Below are positions 54,601-64,000 of a stretch of 64,000 nucleotides of DNA, in pieces. How positions within the stretch are numbered: the first letter of the stretch is position 1; every line of letters starts with the position of its first letter. Under the pieces are notes generated by a model. It saw only the letters and a program-made list of their open reading frames with translations. It did no database searches and had not been told where the DNA came from. The position numbers and the translations under genes are program-made. The DNA is from Chrysopilus asiliformis (Eukaryota; Arthropoda; Insecta; Diptera; Rhagionidae). The stretch is from NCBI GenBank assembly GCA_964034945.1, contig CAXIUK010000023.1:1-64000 (forward strand), written 5' to 3'.

Positions 54601-57600
54601 CAGTCTGTCAGTCTGTCAGTCTGTCAGTCTGTCAGTCTGTCAGTCTGTCAGTCTGTCAGTCTGTCAGTCTGTCAGTCTGTCAGTCTGTCAGTCTGTCAGT
54701 CTGTCAGTCTGTCAGTCTGTCAGTCTGTCAGTCTGTCAGTCTGTCAGTCTGTCAGTCTGTCAGTCTGTCAGTCTGTCAGTCTGTCAGTCTGTCAGTCTGT
54801 CAGTCTGTCAGTCTGTCAGTCTGTCAGTCTGTCAGTCTGTCAGTCTGTCAGTCTGTCAGTCTGTCAGTCTGTCAGTCTGTCAGTCTGTCAGTCTGTCAGT
54901 CTGTCAGTCTGTCAGTCTGTCAGTCTGTCAGTCTGTCAGTCTGTCAGTCTGTCAGTCTGTCAGTCTGTCAGTCTGTCAGTCTGTCAGTCTGTCAGTCTGT
55001 CAGTCTGTCAGTCTGTCAGTCTGTCAGTCTGTCAGTCTGTCAGTCTGTCAGTCTGTCAGTCTGTCAGTCTGTCAGTCTGTCAGTCTGTCAGTCTGTCAGT
55101 CTGTCAGTCTGTCAGTCTGTCAGTCTGTCAGTCTGTCAGTCTGTCAGTCTGTCAGTCTGTCAGTCTGTCAGTCTGTCAGTCTGTCAGTCTGTCAGTCTGT
55201 CAGTCTGTCAGTCTGTCAGTCTGTCAGTCTGTCAGTCTGTCAGTCTGTCAGTCTGTCAGTCTGTCAGTCTGTCAGTCTGTCAGTCTGTCAGTCTGTCAGT
55301 CTGTCAGTCTGTCAGTCTGTCAGTCTGTCAGTCTGTCAGTCTGTCAGTCTGTCAGTCTGTCAGTCTGTCAGTCTGTCAGTCTGTCAGTCTGTCAGTCTGT
55401 CAGTCTGTCAGTCTGTCAGTCTGTCAGTCTGTCAGTCTGTCAGTCTGTCAGTCTGTCAGTCTGTCAGTCTGTCAGTCTGTCAGTCTGTCAGTCTGTCAGT
55501 CTGTCAGTCTGTCAGTCTGTCAGTCTGTCAGTCTGTCAGTCTGTCAGTCTGTCAGTCTGTCAGTCTGTCAGTCTGTCAGTCTGTCAGTCTGTCAGTCTGT
55601 CAGTCTGTCAGTCTGTCAGTCTGTCAGTCTGTCAGTCTGTCAGTCTGTCAGTCTGTCAGTCTGTCAGTCTGTCAGTCTGTCAGTCTGTCAGTCTGTCAGT
55701 CTGTCAGTCTGTCAGTCTGTCAGTCTGTCAGTCTGTCAGTCTGTCAGTCTGTCAGTCTGTCAGTCTGTCAGTCTGTCAGTCTGTCAGTCTGTCAGTCTGT
55801 CAGTCTGTCAGTCTGTCAGTCTGTCAGTCTGTCAGTCTGTCAGTCTGTCAGTCTGTCAGTCTGTCAGTCTGTCAGTCTGTCAGTCTGTCAGTCTGTCAGT
55901 CTGTCAGTCTGTCAGTCTGTCAGTCTGTCAGTCTGTCAGTCTGTCAGTCTGTCAGTCTGTCAGTCTGTCAGTCTGTCAGTCTGTCAGTCTGTCAGTCTGT
56001 CAGTCTGTCAGTCTGTCAGTCTGTCAGTCTGTCAGTCTGTCAGTCTGTCAGTCTGTCAGTCTGTCAGTCTGTCAGTCTGTCAGTCTGTCAGTCTGTCAGT
56101 CTGTCAGTCTGTCAGTCTGTCAGTCTGTCAGTCTGTCAGTCTGTCAGTCTGTCAGTCTGTCAGTCTGTCAGTCTGTCAGTCTGTCAGTCTGTCAGTCTGT
56201 CAGTCTGTCAGTCTGTCAGTCTGTCAGTCTGTCAGTCTGTCAGTCTGTCAGTCTGTCAGTCTGTCAGTCTGTCAGTCTGTCAGTCTGTCAGTCTGTCAGT
56301 CTGTCAGTCTGTCAGTCTGTCAGTCTGTCAGTCTGTCAGTCTGTCAGTCTGTCAGTCTGTCAGTCTGTCAGTCTGTCAGTCTGTCAGTCTGTCAGTCTGT
56401 CAGTCTGTCAGTCTGTCAGTCTGTCAGTCTGTCAGTCTGTCAGTCTGTCAGTCTGTCAGTCTGTCAGTCTGTCAGTCTGTCAGTCTGTCAGTCTGTCAGT
56501 CTGTCAGTCTGTCAGTCTGTCAGTCTGTCAGTCTGTCAGTCTGTCAGTCTGTCAGTCTGTCAGTCTGTCAGTCTGTCAGTCTGTCAGTCTGTCAGTCTGT
56601 CAGTCTGTCAGTCTGTCAGTCTGTCAGTCTGTCAGTCTGTCAGTCTGTCAGTCTGTCAGTCTGTCAGTCTGTCAGTCTGTCAGTCTGTCAGTCTGTCAGT
56701 CTGTCAGTCTGTCAGTCTGTCAGTCTGTCAGTCTGTCAGTCTGTCAGTCTGTCAGTCTGTCAGTCTGTCAGTCTGTCAGTCTGTCAGTCTGTCAGTCTGT
56801 CAGTCTGTCAGTCTGTCAGTCTGTCAGTCTGTCAGTCTGTCAGTCTGTCAGTCTGTCAGTCTGTCAGTCTGTCAGTCTGTCAGTCTGTCAGTCTGTCAGT
56901 CTGTCAGTCTGTCAGTCTGTCAGTCTGTCAGTCTGTCAGTCTGTCAGTCTGTCAGTCTGTCAGTCTGTCAGTCTGTCAGTCTGTCAGTCTGTCAGTCTGT
57001 CAGTCTGTCAGTCTGTCAGTCTGTCAGTCTGTCAGTCTGTCAGTCTGTCAGTCTGTCAGTCTGTCAGTCTGTCAGTCTGTCAGTCTGTCAGTCTGTCAGT
57101 CTGTCAGTCTGTCAGTCTGTCAGTCTGTCAGTCTGTCAGTCTGTCAGTCTGTCAGTCTGTCAGTCTGTCAGTCTGTCAGTCTGTCAGTCTGTCAGTCTGT
57201 CAGTCTGTCAGTCTGTCAGTCTGTCAGTCTGTCAGTCTGTCAGTCTGTCAGTCTGTCAGTCTGTCAGTCTGTCAGTCTGTCAGTCTGTCAGTCTGTCAGT
57301 CTGTCAGTCTGTCAGTCTGTCAGTCTGTCAGTCTGTCAGTCTGTCAGTCTGTCAGTCTGTCAGTCTGTCAGTCTGTCAGTCTGTCAGTCTGTCAGTCTGT
57401 CAGTCTGTCAGTCTGTCAGTCTGTCAGTCTGTCAGTCTGTCAGTCTGTCAGTCTGTCAGTCTGTCAGTCTGTCAGTCTGTCAGTCTGTCAGTCTGTCAGT
57501 CTGTCAGTCTGTCAGTCTGTCAGTCTGTCAGTCTGTCAGTCTGTCAGTCTGTCAGTCTGTCAGTCTGTCAGTCTGTCAGTCTGTCAGTCTGTCAGTCTGT

Positions 57601-60600
57601 CAGTCTGTCAGTCTGTCAGTCTGTCAGTCTGTCAGTCTGTCAGTCTGTCAGTCTGTCAGTCTGTCAGTCTGTCAGTCTGTCAGTCTGTCAGTCTGTCAGT
57701 CTGTCAGTCTGTCAGTCTGTCAGTCTGTCAGTCTGTCAGTCTGTCAGTCTGTCAGTCTGTCAGTCTGTCAGTCTGTCAGTCTGTCAGTCTGTCAGTCTGT
57801 CAGTCTGTCAGTCTGTCAGTCTGTCAGTCTGTCAGTCTGTCAGTCTGTCAGTCTGTCAGTCTGTCAGTCTGTCAGTCTGTCAGTCTGTCAGTCTGTCAGT
57901 CTGTCAGTCTGTCAGTCTGTCAGTCTGTCAGTCTGTCAGTCTGTCAGTCTGTCAGTCTGTCAGTCTGTCAGTCTGTCAGTCTGTCAGTCTGTCAGTCTGT
58001 CAGTCTGTCAGTCTGTCAGTCTGTCAGTCTGTCAGTCTGTCAGTCTGTCAGTCTGTCAGTCTGTCAGTCTGTCAGTCTGTCAGTCTGTCAGTCTGTCAGT
58101 CTGTCAGTCTGTCAGTCTGTCAGTCTGTCAGTCTGTCAGTCTGTCAGTCTGTCAGTCTGTCAGTCTGTCAGTCTGTCAGTCTGTCAGTCTGTCAGTCTGT
58201 CAGTCTGTCAGTCTGTCAGTCTGTCAGTCTGTCAGTCTGTCAGTCTGTCAGTCTGTCAGTCTGTCAGTCTGTCAGTCTGTCAGTCTGTCAGTCTGTCAGT
58301 CTGTCAGTCTGTCAGTCTGTCAGTCTGTCAGTCTGTCAGTCTGTCAGTCTGTCAGTCTGTCAGTCTGTCAGTCTGTCAGTCTGTCAGTCTGTCAGTCTGT
58401 CAGTCTGTCAGTCTGTCAGTCTGTCAGTCTGTCAGTCTGTCAGTCTGTCAGTCTGTCAGTCTGTCAGTCTGTCAGTCTGTCAGTCTGTCAGTCTGTCAGT
58501 CTGTCAGTCTGTCAGTCTGTCAGTCTGTCAGTCTGTCAGTCTGTCAGTCTGTCAGTCTGTCAGTCTGTCAGTCTGTCAGTCTGTCAGTCTGTCAGTCTGT
58601 CAGTCTGTCAGTCTGTCAGTCTGTCAGTCTGTCAGTCTGTCAGTCTGTCAGTCTGTCAGTCTGTCAGTCTGTCAGTCTGTCAGTCTGTCAGTCTGTCAGT
58701 CTGTCAGTCTGTCAGTCTGTCAGTCTGTCAGTCTGTCAGTCTGTCAGTCTGTCAGTCTGTCAGTCTGTCAGTCTGTCAGTCTGTCAGTCTGTCAGTCTGT
58801 CAGTCTGTCAGTCTGTCAGTCTGTCAGTCTGTCAGTCTGTCAGTCTGTCAGTCTGTCAGTCTGTCAGTCTGTCAGTCTGTCAGTCTGTCAGTCTGTCAGT
58901 CTGTCAGTCTGTCAGTCTGTCAGTCTGTCAGTCTGTCAGTCTGTCAGTCTGTCAGTCTGTCAGTCTGTCAGTCTGTCAGTCTGTCAGTCTGTCAGTCTGT
59001 CAGTCTGTCAGTCTGTCAGTCTGTCAGTCTGTCAGTCTGTCAGTCTGTCAGTCTGTCAGTCTGTCAGTCTGTCAGTCTGTCAGTCTGTCAGTCTGTCAGT
59101 CTGTCAGTCTGTCAGTCTGTCAGTCTGTCAGTCTGTCAGTCTGTCAGTCTGTCAGTCTGTCAGTCTGTCAGTCTGTCAGTCTGTCAGTCTGTCAGTCTGT
59201 CAGTCTGTCAGTCTGTCAGTCTGTCAGTCTGTCAGTCTGTCAGTCTGTCAGTCTGTCAGTCTGTCAGTCTGTCAGTCTGTCAGTCTGTCAGTCTGTCAGT
59301 CTGTCAGTCTGTCAGTCTGTCAGTCTGTCAGTCTGTCAGTCTGTCAGTCTGTCAGTCTGTCAGTCTGTCAGTCTGTCAGTCTGTCAGTCTGTCAGTCTGT
59401 CAGTCTGTCAGTCTGTCAGTCTGTCAGTCTGTCAGTCTGTCAGTCTGTCAGTCTGTCAGTCTGTCAGTCTGTCAGTCTGTCAGTCTGTCAGTCTGTCAGT
59501 CTGTCAGTCTGTCAGTCTGTCAGTCTGTCAGTCTGTCAGTCTGTCAGTCTGTCAGTCTGTCAGTCTGTCAGTCTGTCAGTCTGTCAGTCTGTCAGTCTGT
59601 CAGTCTGTCAGTCTGTCAGTCTGTCAGTCTGTCAGTCTGTCAGTCTGTCAGTCTGTCAGTCTGTCAGTCTGTCAGTCTGTCAGTCTGTCAGTCTGTCAGT
59701 CTGTCAGTCTGTCAGTCTGTCAGTCTGTCAGTCTGTCAGTCTGTCAGTCTGTCAGTCTGTCAGTCTGTCAGTCTGTCAGTCTGTCAGTCTGTCAGTCTGT
59801 CAGTCTGTCAGTCTGTCAGTCTGTCAGTCTGTCAGTCTGTCAGTCTGTCAGTCTGTCAGTCTGTCAGTCTGTCAGTCTGTCAGTCTGTCAGTCTGTCAGT
59901 CTGTCAGTCTGTCAGTCTGTCAGTCTGTCAGTCTGTCAGTCTGTCAGTCTGTCAGTCTGTCAGTCTGTCAGTCTGTCAGTCTGTCAGTCTGTCAGTCTGT
60001 CAGTCTGTCAGTCTGTCAGTCTGTCAGTCTGTCAGTCTGTCAGTCTGTCAGTCTGTCAGTCTGTCAGTCTGTCAGTCTGTCAGTCTGTCAGTCTGTCAGT
60101 CTGTCAGTCTGTCAGTCTGTCAGTCTGTCAGTCTGTCAGTCTGTCAGTCTGTCAGTCTGTCAGTCTGTCAGTCTGTCAGTCTGTCAGTCTGTCAGTCTGT
60201 CAGTCTGTCAGTCTGTCAGTCTGTCAGTCTGTCAGTCTGTCAGTCTGTCAGTCTGTCAGTCTGTCAGTCTGTCAGTCTGTCAGTCTGTCAGTCTGTCAGT
60301 CTGTCAGTCTGTCAGTCTGTCAGTCTGTCAGTCTGTCAGTCTGTCAGTCTGTCAGTCTGTCAGTCTGTCAGTCTGTCAGTCTGTCAGTCTGTCAGTCTGT
60401 CAGTCTGTCAGTCTGTCAGTCTGTCAGTCTGTCAGTCTGTCAGTCTGTCAGTCTGTCAGTCTGTCAGTCTGTCAGTCTGTCAGTCTGTCAGTCTGTCAGT
60501 CTGTCAGTCTGTCAGTCTGTCAGTCTGTCAGTCTGTCAGTCTGTCAGTCTGTCAGTCTGTCAGTCTGTCAGTCTGTCAGTCTGTCAGTCTGTCAGTCTGT

Positions 60601-63600
60601 CAGTCTGTCAGTCTGTCAGTCTGTCAGTCTGTCAGTCTGTCAGTCTGTCAGTCTGTCAGTCTGTCAGTCTGTCAGTCTGTCAGTCTGTCAGTCTGTCAGT
60701 CTGTCAGTCTGTCAGTCTGTCAGTCTGTCAGTCTGTCAGTCTGTCAGTCTGTCAGTCTGTCAGTCTGTCAGTCTGTCAGTCTGTCAGTCTGTCAGTCTGT
60801 CAGTCTGTCAGTCTGTCAGTCTGTCAGTCTGTCAGTCTGTCAGTCTGTCAGTCTGTCAGTCTGTCAGTCTGTCAGTCTGTCAGTCTGTCAGTCTGTCAGT
60901 CTGTCAGTCTGTCAGTCTGTCAGTCTGTCAGTCTGTCAGTCTGTCAGTCTGTCAGTCTGTCAGTCTGTCAGTCTGTCAGTCTGTCAGTCTGTCAGTCTGT
61001 CAGTCTGTCAGTCTGTCAGTCTGTCAGTCTGTCAGTCTGTCAGTCTGTCAGTCTGTCAGTCTGTCAGTCTGTCAGTCTGTCAGTCTGTCAGTCTGTCAGT
61101 CTGTCAGTCTGTCAGTCTGTCAGTCTGTCAGTCTGTCAGTCTGTCAGTCTGTCAGTCTGTCAGTCTGTCAGTCTGTCAGTCTGTCAGTCTGTCAGTCTGT
61201 CAGTCTGTCAGTCTGTCAGTCTGTCAGTCTGTCAGTCTGTCAGTCTGTCAGTCTGTCAGTCTGTCAGTCTGTCAGTCTGTCAGTCTGTCAGTCTGTCAGT
61301 CTGTCAGTCTGTCAGTCTGTCAGTCTGTCAGTCTGTCAGTCTGTCAGTCTGTCAGTCTGTCAGTCTGTCAGTCTGTCAGTCTGTCAGTCTGTCAGTCTGT
61401 CAGTCTGTCAGTCTGTCAGTCTGTCAGTCTGTCAGTCTGTCAGTCTGTCAGTCTGTCAGTCTGTCAGTCTGTCAGTCTGTCAGTCTGTCAGTCTGTCAGT
61501 CTGTCAGTCTGTCAGTCTGTCAGTCTGTCAGTCTGTCAGTCTGTCAGTCTGTCAGTCTGTCAGTCTGTCAGTCTGTCAGTCTGTCAGTCTGTCAGTCTGT
61601 CAGTCTGTCAGTCTGTCAGTCTGTCAGTCTGTCAGTCTGTCAGTCTGTCAGTCTGTCAGTCTGTCAGTCTGTCAGTCTGTCAGTCTGTCAGTCTGTCAGT
61701 CTGTCAGTCTGTCAGTCTGTCAGTCTGTCAGTCTGTCAGTCTGTCAGTCTGTCAGTCTGTCAGTCTGTCAGTCTGTCAGTCTGTCAGTCTGTCAGTCTGT
61801 CAGTCTGTCAGTCTGTCAGTCTGTCAGTCTGTCAGTCTGTCAGTCTGTCAGTCTGTCAGTCTGTCAGTCTGTCAGTCTGTCAGTCTGTCAGTCTGTCAGT
61901 CTGTCAGTCTGTCAGTCTGTCAGTCTGTCAGTCTGTCAGTCTGTCAGTCTGTCAGTCTGTCAGTCTGTCAGTCTGTCAGTCTGTCAGTCTGTCAGTCTGT
62001 CAGTCTGTCAGTCTGTCAGTCTGTCAGTCTGTCAGTCTGTCAGTCTGTCAGTCTGTCAGTCTGTCAGTCTGTCAGTCTGTCAGTCTGTCAGTCTGTCAGT
62101 CTGTCAGTCTGTCAGTCTGTCAGTCTGTCAGTCTGTCAGTCTGTCAGTCTGTCAGTCTGTCAGTCTGTCAGTCTGTCAGTCTGTCAGTCTGTCAGTCTGT
62201 CAGTCTGTCAGTCTGTCAGTCTGTCAGTCTGTCAGTCTGTCAGTCTGTCAGTCTGTCAGTCTGTCAGTCTGTCAGTCTGTCAGTCTGTCAGTCTGTCAGT
62301 CTGTCAGTCTGTCAGTCTGTCAGTCTGTCAGTCTGTCAGTCTGTCAGTCTGTCAGTCTGTCAGTCTGTCAGTCTGTCAGTCTGTCAGTCTGTCAGTCTGT
62401 CAGTCTGTCAGTCTGTCAGTCTGTCAGTCTGTCAGTCTGTCAGTCTGTCAGTCTGTCAGTCTGTCAGTCTGTCAGTCTGTCAGTCTGTCAGTCTGTCAGT
62501 CTGTCAGTCTGTCAGTCTGTCAGTCTGTCAGTCTGTCAGTCTGTCAGTCTGTCAGTCTGTCAGTCTGTCAGTCTGTCAGTCTGTCAGTCTGTCAGTCTGT
62601 CAGTCTGTCAGTCTGTCAGTCTGTCAGTCTGTCAGTCTGTCAGTCTGTCAGTCTGTCAGTCTGTCAGTCTGTCAGTCTGTCAGTCTGTCAGTCTGTCAGT
62701 CTGTCAGTCTGTCAGTCTGTCAGTCTGTCAGTCTGTCAGTCTGTCAGTCTGTCAGTCTGTCAGTCTGTCAGTCTGTCAGTCTGTCAGTCTGTCAGTCTGT
62801 CAGTCTGTCAGTCTGTCAGTCTGTCAGTCTGTCAGTCTGTCAGTCTGTCAGTCTGTCAGTCTGTCAGTCTGTCAGTCTGTCAGTCTGTCAGTCTGTCAGT
62901 CTGTCAGTCTGTCAGTCTGTCAGTCTGTCAGTCTGTCAGTCTGTCAGTCTGTCAGTCTGTCAGTCTGTCAGTCTGTCAGTCTGTCAGTCTGTCAGTCTGT
63001 CAGTCTGTCAGTCTGTCAGTCTGTCAGTCTGTCAGTCTGTCAGTCTGTCAGTCTGTCAGTCTGTCAGTCTGTCAGTCTGTCAGTCTGTCAGTCTGTCAGT
63101 CTGTCAGTCTGTCAGTCTGTCAGTCTGTCAGTCTGTCAGTCTGTCAGTCTGTCAGTCTGTCAGTCTGTCAGTCTGTCAGTCTGTCAGTCTGTCAGTCTGT
63201 CAGTCTGTCAGTCTGTCAGTCTGTCAGTCTGTCAGTCTGTCAGTCTGTCAGTCTGTCAGTCTGTCAGTCTGTCAGTCTGTCAGTCTGTCAGTCTGTCAGT
63301 CTGTCAGTCTGTCAGTCTGTCAGTCTGTCAGTCTGTCAGTCTGTCAGTCTGTCAGTCTGTCAGTCTGTCAGTCTGTCAGTCTGTCAGTCTGTCAGTCTGT
63401 CAGTCTGTCAGTCTGTCAGTCTGTCAGTCTGTCAGTCTGTCAGTCTGTCAGTCTGTCAGTCTGTCAGTCTGTCAGTCTGTCAGTCTGTCAGTCTGTCAGT
63501 CTGTCAGTCTGTCAGTCTGTCAGTCTGTCAGTCTGTCAGTCTGTCAGTCTGTCAGTCTGTCAGTCTGTCAGTCTGTCAGTCTGTCAGTCTGTCAGTCTGT

Positions 63601-64000
63601 CAGTCTGTCAGTCTGTCAGTCTGTCAGTCTGTCAGTCTGTCAGTCTGTCAGTCTGTCAGTCTGTCAGTCTGTCAGTCTGTCAGTCTGTCAGTCTGTCAGT
63701 CTGTCAGTCTGTCAGTCTGTCAGTCTGTCAGTCTGTCAGTCTGTCAGTCTGTCAGTCTGTCAGTCTGTCAGTCTGTCAGTCTGTCAGTCTGTCAGTCTGT
63801 CAGTCTGTCAGTCTGTCAGTCTGTCAGTCTGTCAGTCTGTCAGTCTGTCAGTCTGTCAGTCTGTCAGTCTGTCAGTCTGTCAGTCTGTCAGTCTGTCAGT
63901 CTGTCAGTCTGTCAGTCTGTCAGTCTGTCAGTCTGTCAGTCTGTCAGTCTGTCAGTCTGTCAGTCTGTCAGTCTGTCAGTCTGTCAGTCTGTCAGTCTGT
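51603..64000 (+). repeat. 8-bp satellite array, right part (at least 12.4 kb, open at window end)
   Basis: GTCTGTCA repeated about 1,550 times. Only two departures were noticed: C-to-T at 52041 (giving the stop that closes the frame at 52043) and G-to-A at 53383. No variant cassettes and no phase shift were seen, unlike the left part. It is continuous in phase with the left array after discounting Gypsy A and one GTCT. Confidence 0.98.

Overview
The window looks like an insect genome, most likely a fly. That is an inference from the P-element-like and piggyBac-like transposase remains, the errantivirus-like Ty3/Gypsy element with an env gene, several hAT-type elements and the very AT-rich unique sequence. 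No rRNA, tRNA or CRISPR is visible. Apart from a 61-codon gene end at the left edge, everything recognisable is mobile DNA or satellite DNA.

Layout. (1) 3-188: the 3' end of an unidentified gene, followed by a plausible 3' UTR. (2) About 1241-9120: a P-element/THAP9-type transposase pseudogene broken by three insertions: a 0.8 kb MITE (1329-2128), a 4.7 kb composite element with imperfect inverted ends (2215-6915, itself holding several repeats and a piggyBac-type MITE), and a 1.37 kb piggyBac relic (7189-8559). (3) 9151-9404: a 10-bp satellite. It leads into 9405-29216, nearly 20 kb of an 8-bp satellite, unit GTCTGTCA. (4) 29217-51602: a 22.4 kb Ty3/Gypsy element on the minus strand with 676/678-bp LTRs and a GTCT target duplication. 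(5) 51603-64000: the same 8-bp satellite, running off the window. The two satellite blocks are one array of at least 32 kb split by the Gypsy insertion.

The Gypsy element (A) carries gag, protease, RT/RNase H, integrase and env. It has been hit repeatedly: a 1.9 kb hAT element in integrase, which contains a second hAT MITE and an unclassified repeat; a 1.2 kb foldback hAT MITE between protease and RT; a complete second Gypsy element (B, plus strand, 40185-47672) in gag; and a repeat carrying a fourth hAT MITE in the 5' leader. Most insertions have exact target duplications, and removing each one of those in coding sequence would leave the flanking frame continuous. Element A also has a one-base frame break in gag and a nonsense codon in integrase; only env is uninterrupted. 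Element B has a gag frameshift and lacks integrase.

The least ordinary features are the size and internal organisation of the 8-bp satellite (composite variant cassettes, a duplicated block, a zone crowded with phase-breaking indels), its start inside a transposase relic, and the deep nesting inside a retroelement whose LTRs are nearly identical. All calls come from reading the sequence; no database search or alignment program was run.
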